The notes: generated by a model not told the origin, from the letters alone. A stretch of 64,000 bases of DNA from Gymnothorax reevesii (GCA_029721435.1 CM056588.1:42410930-42474929), one strand, 5' to 3'. Positions 45,290-57,930 are shown, counted from the first letter of the stretch. Translations and numbers: made by a program.

Positions 45290-46119
45290 GGTGTCTGAGT
45301 CTCAGTGTCTGAGTCAGTGAGACTGTACGCTGTTTCTGAGTTACAGTGTTGAGTCAATGTAACTATACACTGTGAGTCTCCCTGTGGAGTCAAAGTAACT
45401 GCACTCAGTGTCTGAGTCAGTGCAACTATACACTGTGTCTGAGTCTCTGTGTTGAGTCAATGTAACTACACACTGTGCCTGAGTCTCAATGTTGAGTCAG
45501 TTTCACTGCACACTGTGTCTGAGTCACAGTGTCTGAGTCCATGTAACTATACAATATCTGAGTCTCAATGTTGAGTCATTTTCACTGCACACTGTGTCTG
45601 AGCCACAATGTCTGAGTCCATGCAACTATACACTGTGTCTGTGTCTCAATGTTGAATCAGTTTCACTGCACACTGTGTCTGAGTCACACTGTCTGAGCCC
45701 ATGTAACTATACACTTTGTCTGAGTCTCAATGTTGAGTCATTTTCACTGCACACAGTGTCTGAGCCACAGTGTCTGAGTCTATGCAACTGTACACTGTGT
45801 CTGAGTCTCAATGTTGAATCAGTTTCACTGCACACTGTGTCTGAGCCCATGTAACTGAACGCTCTCGGAGTCTCAGTGTCGAGTCAATGTAACCACACAC
45901 TGTGCCTGAGTCTCAGCGTCTGGGATGATGTAACTATACACTGAGTCTCAGTGTCAGGTCTATGTAACTATACACTGTCTGAGTCTCAGTGTTGAGTCAA
46001 TGTAACTATACACAGCGCCTGAGTCTCAGTGTCTGACTCATTGTCACTACACACTGTATCCGAGTTTGAGGCTTGTGTTTTAGAGCTATTATGAATCCGC
46101 ACTCAGGCAGTTATTTGTT

Positions 46120-46450
46120 ACATACTATGCGGATAATTTTATACCTTCACTCCTGCAACATACGCACTCACAGCGATGCTTGTACACACATACACGCTTA
46201 CACAGACACTTATTTACAGTAGACACATACAAACATGCACACAGAGAGATTTGCATACATATACACTGGCGCACATACATGGAGACGCACAAAAACATGC
46301 AGAGAAACGCACATGAATGCGTGCGCTCTTGCGGACACAGGCATAGTGTTACCCAGGTTGCCTTGCACACACGCAAACTTATATATGGATGTTCAGATGC
46401 GCATGCACGCCACGTATAGACATGCACTCCTTGCCGTGCGAACACACTTC
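46120..46450. repeat. CA-rich low-complexity DNA
   Basis: Words such as acacatacac, gcacacacg, acatgcaca recur without a long pure run. Open frames on both strands follow from this. Confidence 0.65.
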
Positions 46451-47000
46451 AGGCACTTGCACAAAAAATATGCCAGCCTGTGTCTGCATTCGTTAAATTT
46501 CCTCTTCAGCCCCGGGGACTGCACGCAAGCTGTCTTTTAGCATTACACATGGAGTAAATCAGTGATCCTTCCATGAATTATGTTAATGCATTTTAAAGGT
46601 CTCTAAAGCTGTGATGAAAGTCAGTGTTTGAGAGAGATGTGATTTGTAATAAAATACCAGTCAGTGCCTGATGAATCCAAGTGTGCTTTTTACATTAAAT
46701 TTAGTCTTAGAAAAGGGAACAAAGGCTGCAGTTACTTATTATGGTCTTGCTCAGAGCTGGCGGCTGTCGGCTCGGTCTCTTATCAGTGGAGTCGTGCTCC
46801 TGTTTTTGTATACCTGCAGGGATAACTCTCTTTTAACCACACTTATTACTCTCTCCCTCACCCTATCTCATCCCTCTTTCCACTCTGTCTATATCTATCT
46901 CTTTAATGTATTTTGTCTGTAAACAACTTTTGTTGGTGCTGTTTGTCTATGGAGAATAAAGGGAACCTTTAAAAAAGTTTCAATCTCCGTCATACTGTTT
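46451..47000. other. Non-repetitive block downstream of kcnq1, candidate UTR end
   Basis: Complex sequence between CA-rich DNA and pyrimidine-rich DNA. If the kcnq1 transcript reads through the minisatellite, a plausible polyadenylation site is the AATAAA at 46955-46960 ('ggagaataaaggg'), which lies in non-transposon sequence. This is inference; RNA data would decide. Confidence 0.3.
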
Positions 47001-47315
47001 GTCCATATGTCTGCCTGTTTATCTCTCATTCCCTCTCTCTGACTGTTTGTCTCTCTCTGTCTCTAGCTGCCTTTCTCTCTGTCTGCAAGTCCCTATCTTA
47101 TCGCTTTCCCTGTGACTGTCTGTATCTCTCTTTCCTCTGTCACTCTTCCTGTTGTTCACTCTATAGCTTTCCACTTTCTCTTTATCTGTGCATTAGTGAT
47201 TATTTCTGGCTGTATCGTACTGTGCAATCTGGCTGTGGTTCAGGTCGCTGTTTTGGCTGTACCAAACTCAACTGAACTGTGCCTTACCAAGCTGCTATAC
47301 TACAGTACAGTACAG

Positions 47316-49095
47316 TGCTGTGCTTTATCACCCTGCTATAATACATTTTCCTCTACATTGCAGTGCTTTATCACACATCCATATTTGACTGTACTGTGCA
47401 GTGCTGTGCTGTATCACACTGCCATACAGCTCTGCACTGTACAGTGCCGTGCTTTATCACGCTGTCATAATAAACTGTACTGTACAGTGGTGTCCTTTAT
47501 CGCACTGTCATACTACGCTGTACTGTACAGTGCTGTCCTTTATCACACTGCCATATTATACTCTACTGTACTGTACAGTACTGTGCTTTATCACAGTACC
47601 ATATTATACTGTACTGTACAGGACTGTGCTTTATCACACTACCAAATTATACTGTACTGCACTGTACAGCACTGTGCTTTATCACACTGCCATATTATAC
47701 TGTACAGTACTGTGCTTTATCACACTGCCTTATTATACTGTACTGTACAGCACTGTGCTTTATCACACTGCCATATTATACTGTACAGGACTGTGCTTTA
47801 TCACACTGCCATATTATACTGTACAGTACTGTGCTTTATCACACTGCCATATTATACTGTACTGTACAGCACTGTGCTTTGTCACACTACCAAATTATAC
47901 TGTACTGCACTGTACAGCACTGTGCTTTATCACACTGCCATATTATTCTGTACTGTACTGCACAGTACTGTGCTTTATCACACTGCCATATTATACTGTA
48001 CAGTACTGTGCTTTATCACACTGCCATATTATACTGTACTGTACTGTACAGCACTGTGCTTTATCACACTGCCATATTATACTGTACAGTACTATCCTTT
48101 ATCACACTGCCATATTATACTGTACTGTACAGCACTGTGCTTTATCACACTGCCATATTATACTGTACTGTACTGTACAGCACTGTGCTTTATCACACTG
48201 CCATATTATACTGTACAGTACTGTACAGCACTGTGCTTTATCACACTGCCATATTATACTGTACTGTACTGTACAGTACTGTGCTTTATCACACTGCCAT
48301 ATTATACTGTACTGTACAGTACTGTGCTTTATCACACTGCCATATTATACTGTACTGTACAGCACTGTGCTTTACCACACCGCCATATTATACTGTACAG
48401 TACTGTGCTTTATCACACTGCCATATTATACTGTACTGTACTGTACAGCACTGTGCTTTATCACACTGCCATATTATACTGTACTGTACAGTACTGTGCT
48501 TTATCACACTGCCATATTATAATGTACTGTACTGTACAGCACTGTGCTTTATCACACTGCCATATTATACTGTACAGCACTGTGCTTTATCACACTGCCA
48601 TATTATACTGTACTGTACAGCACTGTGCTTTATCACACTGCCATATTATACTGTACTGTACAGCACTGTGCTTTATCACACTGCCATATTATACTGTACT
48701 GTACTGTGCTTTATCACACTGCCATATTATACTGTACTGTACTGTACAGCACTGTGCTTTATCACACTGCCATATTATACTGTACAGTACTGTGCTTTAT
48801 CACACTGCCATATTATACTGTACTGTACTGTACAGCACTGTGCTTTATCACACTGCCATATTATACTGTACTGTACTGTACAGCACTGTGCTTTATCACA
48901 CTGCCATATTATACTGTACTGTACAGCACTGTGCTTTATCACACTGCCATATTATACTGTACTGTACAGTACTGTGCTTTATCACACTGCCATATTATAC
49001 TGTACTGTACTGTACAGTACAGTGCTTTATCACACTGCCATATTATACTGTACTGTACTGTACAGTACCGTGCTTTATCACACTGCCGTACTACA
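47316..49095. repeat. ~43-bp minisatellite with ACTGT length steps, about 41 copies
   Basis: The unit combines an (ACTGT)n part with a fixed part 'gtgctttatcacactgcc' + 'atattat'. I count about 41 occurrences of the fixed part (ctttatcac or close variants). Unit lengths fall on 38, 43 and 48 bases, depending on one, two or three ACTGT pentamers. The outermost units on the left (47316-47560) and right (after 49060) are diverged while the centre is nearly uniform. No + strand stop exists in the unit, so three long frames (716, 450 and 373 codons) appear. They are not genes. Confidence 0.97.
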
Positions 49096-50750
49096 CTGCA
49101 CTGCACAGCGCTGTACCATACGATACTCTGGAGTGCTTGTCCTGTGGTGGAGTGTGCTGTGCAGGCATGCCCGTAACTTGTGACTCAAAGACAGGACCTC
49201 TGTCTGAAGATCCCTCAGGCTACGGTCTGCTGGATGCCATTTCTAGGAACAACACACACTAAATCAGGGCTCTGTGAGTGTGTGTGTGTGTGTATGTGTG
49301 TGCTCTCCTGTGAGGAATCCTGGGCTCCCAGACAGCATATTGCCCTCAGCCCCCTCTTTTTTAATTCTGCTGGAATTTTTTGTGGGTCATGTCCAGATAT
49401 GGGCCCCCCAAGTTCTGCGCCCTGAGGACTGTCAACACCTTTAATTCTTCTACCGATTGCCTTGTGCTAGTGTGTGTGGGTGTGTGTGTATGTGCATGCG
49501 TGTGTATGCAGGTGTGTGGGGACTGTTTGCCTATGTCTGTGGTAGGTCTATCCCTCCTTGTAAATTCCCTATTAGTCTCCGCAGAATTGTGTGTCTGATT
49601 ACGCAGTTCTGTGTTTACACAAACAGCATAAGCATTAATACAAACGCTTAAGAAAAGCAACTGTGAGCTCTGTTCTAATTACTAGATTTATTGAGTGAGA
49701 TTCTGGTGTGGTTTATTTATCTGTAGGTGGTGTGGAGGGTCTGGGAGGGGATGGGTATCGAAGGGTTTCGGTTGTTCCTTCATCCTCTGATGACTTGGCA
49801 TGATAGAGAGCAGGGAACCGGTTTTTCGGCCCAACCAAGCTCATCATTTTCCAACCTCTAAAGTGTGCCTAATATTAGGGCTGCTTATTAGATAGTATCC
49901 AGTGCTGTGTCATTGTAGGACTAGAAACACCCCAATAGCTTCTCTTTAAACTACATACCCTATCAGATTATTCCACGCAGACCACTTTCTGTGTGTGGAA
50001 ACATACTTGCTAATACTAGCTTTCATTTATGACCCTCAGTTTTAACAACAGAGCTGTACCGAAATAATATTGTATGGCTTACTTTGGTTGTCCTGTTTAT
50101 GTTTTTGATGGACACAATCAGATCAACTGTAAATCTCATTTTACTAAATCTAAAGAGATGACACTTCTAAACTTTTTCCTCATAACTTTTATCTTTATAC
50201 CTGGAATTAATTTTGTGGCGCTTCTTTGATCCTATCACTTCGAAGACCTGTCCTCAATCATGTCTTTATTGAAGATGTTGTCTTTCTCAGCCCGACTCAG
50301 TTCTCCTTTTGACTCATAACCAATCCACATTCTGCTGATCATATTATTGTGATAATTCTCCCTTCTTATGACATGAATTTGTGTTTTATTGAATGAATGT
50401 CGTCACATGACAGCATTCTGCATGCAATCTGTTTCTTGCCTTCCACAGACATTGATTTCTCAGTTGTTCATTTGCAGTAAGAGATACTGTGATGTCGGAC
50501 CGTCAGTCATTGTTCATCAACTCAAATTCATTCCATTTTCTTCGGAGAGCTAATGAATCTATTCTTTTGTATATTTTATTTTTCCCCCTTTGTTTAGACA
50601 CAGAGCCATACACATGGGACAGAGAAGTGATCACAGCTCTGAGAGTGTTGATGTGGTTTAAGCAGATTTTTTTCTTTTTGTCTTGATCAAATGTTTAGTG
50701 GGGGGGATGCAATGCTAATTAAATTAAATCCACAGTCAGAGCCATTTCAC
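49096..50750. other. Intergenic stretch, nothing firm
   Basis: Short GT runs near 49277-49302 and 49470-49500. The part 49740-50290 has the feel of an old interspersed repeat ('gtgcctaatattagggctg', 'cctggaattaattttgtggc'), but I cannot name it or find its ends. Confidence 0.4.
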
Positions 50751-50763
50751 TGGCCTTCATGAA

Positions 50764-50932
50764 TGTCATCGTCTAAGAGGATGTACTCCAGTACTATGAT
50801 TGCTTCAACCACTGACCTATTAGCCTTTTAGGCAAACTGTGTAGACTCCAGCGGGGAGCCTGGAATGGCCTTTAGATTCGCCAGCACGAGTCTCTCAAAG
50901 GACCTCATTATTACAAAGGTCAGAGCATCAGT
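50764..50932 (-). mobile_element. Short non-LTR reverse transcriptase relic
   Basis: On the minus strand, starting at 50932, one frame reads 'TDALTFVIMRSFERLVLANL' and continues 'QFA' - stop - 'KANRSVVEAIIVLEYIL'. This matches the RT region of some fish non-LTR elements ('PVALTS..MK.FERLVL..L' ... 'QFAY..NRSVDDA'). Only about 56 codons are left, with one in-frame stop. Too short to be listed as a long open frame, but the order and spacing of motifs are convincing. Confidence 0.7.
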
Positions 50933-50939
50933 CATTATG

Positions 50940-52110
50940 ACTCATTAACACTTTGAAGCGCGAGGATTTTGGAATGTTGTTTCATCATTCTTGGTCAGTA
51001 TACTAGCGGTTCACTGCTTTCTATTGCTTGCAGAGATTGTTGCATCAGCATTAGAACTGACGGTTTAGAACATTCTAATCACATCAGATCTGTGATGTCG
51101 TAACTTAAAGGGGTTAATCTCTGTGATCTGAGGCTTATTGATGCTGGGGGGCTATTTGCCAAGAGTTTGAAGTAGAAGAGCACATTAGCATAGCCTCTGT
51201 GATCTGTGGAAGATTTCTGTGTGAAGGCCTGTGACCACTGATCCGCACAGAGCTTCAGAAAGGGTGGGACAACCGCCTGGGCCAGCTGCTTTTCTGGCCC
51301 TTTGTCTCATGATTAGTTTTTAGCTCAGCTTCATAGAGCGTCAGTGTGCAGGTGGGGTGATATTTGGGGGGGGGTGATGGGTGGGTTTGGGGCTCTTAGT
51401 GTTGAAGCAAGGTGTGAAGGGAGCTATTGTTCATTGAAGGGTAGGTTGCCAGACGCGTTCTTCTTTGTAAATCAGCAAAGCCAGTCAGTGTCAATAACTA
51501 TTCAGTTTTTCCTAGGATATTGTTGGCATATATTAGTCTGTCTAAGAGTGGTATATTTCAGTCATAAAAATTCCATGAAAAGTTGTAGTTTGCATGTAAT
51601 TGCATTTAAAATTGTGTTGGTTTACATAATTGAATGATCTTTAGGTTTTACAATAATCATTCATTCATAAATTGCCTTACTCAGCACCCAAGGTCACTAT
51701 ACAAAGAAATCTGGACACTCAATTCGGAGCTTAAAAAGACATTAGATTATGTGGAAATTTTGAAATGTAAAAAAACAAAAACAATGATAGAAATCTTTGT
51801 GATGAAGAGGTAGATAGTATGTGGATGTGTGAGGGAAGAGTCTAACATGTACATTTGAAAACAAAGGTTTTGAGCTTTGAAGTGCTTGGTCATCTTAAAT
51901 TGGCATTTGAAATGTGAAATTCCTTCAGTAAAGTACTTGACAGAGACATTTTTTCAGTCACTCTGAGTTTTGTCTGATCGGCCATAAAATAAAAACCAAA
52001 CCCAAAGTCAATCCTCCTTCCTCATCCCACTGAGGACATTTTGCTCTCGCGACAAAGGCTGCAGCACTGAGAGTTCGCTTCTGGCATGAATTTGCGCTCA
52101 ACAAATAAAA
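50940..52110. other. Intergenic stretch, nothing recognised
   Basis: A G-run at about 51366-51376; otherwise plain A/T-leaning DNA. Confidence 0.4.
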
Positions 52111-52114
52111 TAAT

Positions 52115-55100
52115 AAAAATAATTAAAGCTGCAAGCAGCGTTGAACAGGCCCTCGCCCCCATGCGCACGTTGGGGTTGTGGTGAGATCATCACGGGTGCA
52201 GCTGTGCACTCTCGACCACTGGACAGGTCAAGTGCCGGCCCCAACCTGAGAGAAAGTGTCGAGTGAATCGGGCCAAGCTGAAGGAGTTATGATAGGTTGA
52301 TACTTCATCCACCAGAAGGCGCTCAGAGTGTAACCAAATTTGGGCAGGTGCATTCAGGGGCAGACCCTAAGCACAAAAGTGAAGTTTTGAGCAAATCGGC
52401 CAGTTTCTACGTAAAATGTGGCATTCTCTGTTTTCATAAGGGGGCATGACGAGCTAGATTGTGTAGCAGCACATCGAGGCGTTCAGGGTGGGGATTTCAC
52501 TACATACAGGAATTTTGAATCCATTTGGATGAAGTATGAGGGAGAGGGAGCAGCTCGAATGTGTTTGGCGAGGCATCTGAAATGGGGACACCATGGCGGC
52601 CAGGTCCATTTAGCGACAGACATGCAGAGCACTAGTTTTGATAAGCATGGTCTCTTGATGATCTGAAATAAATATTAGGTTTATTGGACAGAATCGCTAG
52701 GAGGAGTTCGTTAATATGCAATATGTGGAAATCGGGCCAAAATGACACATTAAAATCAAAATGGCTGACTACCTGTTTGGAATTTATCCATGGTCCCAGA
52801 GACTTTTTTGTTCACATTGGCAACATACACATGTGTACCAAATTTCATTTTCTAATTCCAAAAAAACCCCTAAGGGGAGGGGTTTTTCAAAATACCAAGG
52901 GGGCGCTATCGAGGCATTTTGCTGCCCTCATGGGCACCGCCCCAATCAGATGTGAGAGCTTCCCACCCTTGACCGGCATATCAATTTCCATGATGATACG
53001 AGTTCATTAAGAACATCAAAAACACAAACGTATTTTCATGGCGAGGGATCCATTGTCACCGCATCGCCACATGGACGCCATTTCTCGAAGCATCAAAGCA
53101 TTCGTAAGGTAGTTTAAGCAACTTCTTCTACATGTTGTACAAGGGGAATAAAGTTGATTTGGTTCAACTATGTGTCATCAGTACAAGTGAAAGTAAAAAC
53201 TGGTCACTTCCTGTTAGCGGCCACGCCCACTGACCTAAAGACCTGCAGAGCACAACTTTTGATCAGCATGGTCTTTCAATGTTTATTAATGCATCTGGTT
53301 TTGAATGGATGAAATCTCTAGGAGGAGTGCGTTAAAATACAATATGTGGAAATCAGGCAAAAATGGCACGTTAAAATCAAAATGGCCGACTTCCTGTTTG
53401 GAGTAGACAGATGATGTCAAAGACTTTTTTGTGCGTCTTGGCCGAATACACATGTGTACTAATTTTCGTCTTTCTACTCCAAAAAAACCCCTATGGAGAG
53501 GGGTTTTTGAAAATTTCAAGGGGGCGCTATCGAGGCATTTTGCTGCCCTCATGGGTAAAGCCCCAATCAAATGTGAGAGCTTCCCATCCTTGACTGGCAT
53601 ATTAATTTCCATGAAGATACGAATTCATTAAGAACATCAAAAACACAAGCATATTTTCATGGCGAGGGATCCATTGTCACCGCATCGCCACACAGAAACC
53701 ATTACTCGTAGCATCACAGTATTCGTAAGGTAGTTTAAGCAACTTCTTCTACATGTTGTGCAGGGGGAAAAAAGTTGATGGGTTCAATTATATGTCATCA
53801 GTACAAGTGAAAGTAAAAACTGATCACTTCCTGTTAGTAGCCACGCCCACTGACCTACAGACCTGCAGAGCACAACTTTTGATCAGCATAGTCTCTCAAT
53901 GTTTTGTAATAAATTTGGTTTTGATTGGATGAAATCTCTAGGAGGAGTGCGTTAAAATACAATATGTGGAAATCAAGCAAAAATGACACGTTAAATTCAA
54001 AATGGCCGACTTCCTGTTTGGAGTAGACAAATGATGCCAGAGACTTTTTTTTGCGTCGTGACCAAATACACATGTGTACCAATTTTCATTGTTCTACTCC
54101 AAAAAAACCCCTATGGGGAGGGGTTTTTGAAAATTTCAAGGGGGCGCTATCGAGGCTTTTTGCTGCCCTCATGGGCAAAGCCCCAATCAGATATGAGAGC
54201 TTGCTACCCTCGACTTGTTTTTCAATTTTTATGATAATACAAGTTTATTAAAGACATCAAAAACCCTAACGTATTTTCATGGCGAGGGATGGATAGTCGC
54301 CGCGTCACCACACGGACGCCATTATGTGTAGCTTCACAGCATTCATAGCGTAGCTTCACCAATTTGTTCAGCATGTAATAGAAGTGGAATGTGGTTGATG
54401 TGATAAAGTATGTGTCCTCAGTACAAGTGAAAGCAATAAGTGGTCACTTCCTATTACCATAGCGGGGCGCTAGTAGCAAAGTGGGAAGTTAATGCATCTG
54501 GACGTTCAGGGCGGAGCAATCATCATGTAGAGCAAGTTTGAAGCTACTACAATCAAGTATGTGGGCGTGAGAGCATTTGCAATCCCAAACATATTTTCAT
54601 GGGGAGGGATCCAAAGTCGCCGCTTTGCCACACGGACGCCATTACTCGTAGCTTTACAGCGTTCATAAAGAAGCTTCAGTAACTTGTTCTGCATGTTTCA
54701 AAAGTAAAATGAAGTTGATGGGTTCAACAATGTGTCATCAGTACAAGTGGAAGTAACGAGTGGTCACTTCCTGTTACCACAGGGGGGCGCTATTAGTAAA
54801 GTGGGAAGTTAATACATCAGGGTGTTCCCGGCGGCGCCCTTATCATGTTCAGCAAGTTTGAAGCTTCTACAATCAAGTATTTGGGTGTGAGAGCATTGTG
54901 AAATTTTTTCCTCAAGTCACTATAATTTGTCACGCCCTAGCAGCCACGCCCATTGACCTACAGATCTGCAGAGCACAACTTTAAATCAGCTTGGTCTCTC
55001 AATGATGTGTACCAAATTTGAAGCCGATCCGGCGAAATCCCTAGGAGGAGTTCGTTTTAAAATTCAAAAATTCAAATCAAAATGGCCGACTTCCTGTTGG

Positions 55101-55383
55101 GTTTAGGGCGTGGCTCCAATGAAGTTTTTTTTATGCCTTGTTACAAAGCACATAAAAACTGAATTTCGTCTACCTACGACAACAAAACCGAATTTCCCTA
55201 TGGGAATTTTGAAACGTGTTTAGGGGGCGCTATTTCGACAATTGGGGTCGAACTTGTGCGACCGCCCAAAAATATCGAATTTCGGATCCGGCCGGACGAA
55301 TGGGGAAAGTTATACGCATTTTCACAATTGGGAAAGGGGCGAAATTGGCCTTTGAAATATCGGAAGAATAATAAAAAAAAATA

Positions 55384-55416
<33 letters not shown>

Positions 55417-55490
55417 CAGCGCGATTTCAATAGGGCCCTCCGCAGACGACTTGCAGTCGGCTCGGGCCCTAATAATAATAACTGAAGGAC
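52115..55490. mobile_element. Large fish interspersed repeat with ~620-bp internal tandem units
   Basis: The left end 'ttaaagctgcaagcagcg' followed by a 'gaacaggccctcgc' phrase and the right end 'aatagggccctccgcagacg' ... 'ctcgggccct' plus (AAT)n are the signature ends of a repeat abundant in many teleosts. Inside, blocks such as 'ttcatggcgagggatccatt', 'aaaatggc(t/c)gacttcctgtttgga' and 'aagggggcgctatcgaggca' recur about every 620 bases (for example 53040, 53660 and 54280). A shorter ~322-base step follows at 54280-54600. Open frames here are repeat noise. I see no transposase or RT, so the mechanism is unclear. Confidence 0.85.
55375..55418. repeat. (AAT)n microsatellite
   Basis: ATAATAATAAT run inside the 3' part of the large repeat, with another short AATAATAATAA at its end (55470-55480). 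Confidence 0.9.
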
Positions 55491-56635
55491 ACAATATTTG
55501 AGAAAGGTGGCATATTCCAGCCGTATATCATTCGTTGTGTTTAGTTCCACAGATTCTGTGACCGCAGGCCTCCAGTCATGAATTCTCCCTGATGTTTTCT
55601 CTCTGCACACTCTTTGTAAACAAGAGTGTGTGGACTCTTTACCGAAACCTCATTGGCATGCATAGAAAATGAACATTTTTAAATCCTATATATCAGACAT
55701 TTTCATTGAATTTGGAATTGATTGGTCCTTATGGCCTGATACAACAGACATTTAGCTTCCATTTGAGATTATTGTGATTCAAATCTTTTTATCAGTTGGA
55801 TTTTGTGGCACTTTATATACCCCTTTGACTCCTCCCTTACTGAAGGCTCCATTGGGCCTAATTGGAGTTGGGGGGGGCACATACATAAAGGGCAACAACC
55901 TGCAAATGATTCAATGAGTCAACAACCCTAAAATATAATTCAAATGTCAGATATATAGAATTTAAAATGTCTGTTTTCTGTGCATGTCAGTACGGTTTCA
56001 GTGGTTTCCACACACTGACACATACTGTATGTGAATGTAGTAAGATCATCTCTTTCCTGCTGCAGAATGTCTCTTGATCAGTCAGAATTGAATGGACCGT
56101 GTAGATGAGCATATTTGCATGTGTGGTCTGCGCAGGTTCCGTAAATGACATCAGGTGTGTTTCTGGTAGCTTATGTCCATGAATTATGAGTGAGGGAGAG
56201 TGAGGGAGATATGGAAGGGTAAGAGGGGGATGGATGGAGAGATAGAGTGAGAGAGGTCAGGGTGATAAATGGCGGCTGGTCAGAGGCTGGTCATCTCTAG
56301 ATAATCTCCCAAAATAGATGCTCCACCCAGTATCGAGAAAGACATACTTGTAATACACTCATCTGTGGTGGTCGTGGGCGGTTGTGGCCAATTACAGTCC
56401 TCTGTTTCAAATTATAGTGAACTAATTTCAGAGATGACGTTTATTTGCAGAATTAGCACAATTCCCCAATCTAATAAAAGGCAAGGATGGTAAGTTCAGT
56501 GGATTTCACCAAACGGCCTTGACCTGACCCTCCATACCCTCTGCGAAGGCCGTCTCACAATGACCTCTGAAAGAAACCCCATCAGTGAGCCCTGTTACAT
56601 GCTGTAACTGTTGTTTCATTATCCTCAGTCTCCAC
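55491..56635. other. Intergenic stretch, nothing recognised
   Basis: No supported feature; A/T-leaning, with a short GAGA patch at about 56190-56255. Confidence 0.4.
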
Positions 56636-56636
56636 A

Positions 56637-56850
56637 TGTCCCTCACTCACTCACTCACTCATTTACTCATACTTTCATACGCACTCACTCTCACTAGCTC
56701 ACTCATTCACTCATATTCCCTCGCTCACTTACTCTCACCCACTCACGCATTCACCCGTACTTCCTCACTCTCACTGGCTTGCTGACACACACTCTCTCAC
56801 CCACTGTCGCACACTCATTGTCACTCTCTCTCTCTCACTCACAAACACAA
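56637..56850. repeat. (CTCA)n-type tetranucleotide array
   Basis: CTCACTCACTCACTCA at about 56642-56660 and worn continuations (cactctcact, cactcattcact) to 56850. Confidence 0.8.
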
Positions 56851-56994
56851 GATGGGAAACATGCAGGGACCACTGTACGAGGCACCTTCAGGAACACTGT
56901 GTCAAAAGAAATGCAAAAAACTCAGTACGCGCACACATTCACATGTATACAAACATCAATGCAGACACACGCAGTTACTTACATGAACAACTGA

Positions 56995-57930
56995 GCACAC
57001 ACACACACACACACACCACAAACACACAGGTACATACACCTGAATTCACATATGCAAACACCACACAGACACTCAAAAATATTTACCACTTGAATACACA
57101 TAGACACTCAGAGACTCATGGGTCCATGCACATGAATGCACTAACACAGAATGCACAAACACAAGCATTTCGGAAAACACATTCAGCCACACATCCCTGT
57201 ATTCCAGCAACAGGCTCAGCTTTCAGCCTCTTCCCCCAGGACCTTAAAGTTTGAGAGAGGGAGACAGAGGGGAGGTGGAGACAGGAGGGAGGGAAATGAG
57301 GGACGGACAGGAACAGAGGCCAGGGTGTGTCCAAGGGCAGATGGTGTCTCCTCAACCCCCACCCCCCGAATTTGGGATTGGCAGCCCCCTCCTGCATTCC
57401 TTTACTCTACCCTGGCAGATAAGTGAGTTATGCAGCACACGACCATCTGGAGCCTGACAATACCTCTACCCTCAATACCCCACCCCACTGAAGGGCGGGG
57501 TTGCGTCACCGTGGAGACCGCAACATGTGTTGCTTCGGCCTTTATTCTTGAGAAGTCTGCTGCAACACCGACCCCCCCCCCCACGCTCGCATAAACACAC
57601 ACACACACTCATTTTCACATACACACACGCTGACACACACACAAATTCTCTCACATACTCTCACATAATCACAGGCAGTCACAAGCGCAAGCACACACTC
57701 ACAAACGCACACAGACACTTTCGTACATACACTCTCACACACACACTCATTCACACAGATGCACACTCATATCCACTCTCTCGCACTTTCTCATATGTAC
57801 ACACTCTCCAGCCACCGAGACACATGATCGTGTACTCACACTCACAAACTTTCACACACCCTCAGATGACTGTGCACACACACACATACATACACCATGC
57901 ACTCAAACAGACACACACACAAGCATATGC
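56995..57930. repeat. CA-rich tracts
   Basis: (CA)n at about 56996-57016, worn CA-rich DNA to 57180, and again 57590-57930 with (CA)n at about 57593-57607. Between them (57240-57560) is G/C-rich DNA with G-runs and C-runs, no gene. Confidence 0.8.

Larger units (their letters stand above)
42416..46075. repeat. ~40-bp minisatellite array split by insertions
   Basis: The unit is about 40 bases: 'tgtgtctgagtctcagtgtt' then 'gagtcaatgtaactatacac'. It is found at 42416-42556, 44250-44480 and 45290-46075. In 45560-45850 two unit types alternate to form an 81-base higher-order repeat, which explains the 27-residue repeats in the open frame there. Copies are more diverged than in the 43-bp arrays. 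The gaps are filled by Tc1-like element C and by other repeat sequence. The array was therefore one block before those insertions. Confidence 0.88.

Noticed and set aside
47112..49262. 716-codon open frame on the + strand
   Set aside because: It runs through a ~43-bp tandem repeat whose unit has no stop in any + frame; two other frames are equally open. No domain, no start context, no conservation argument.
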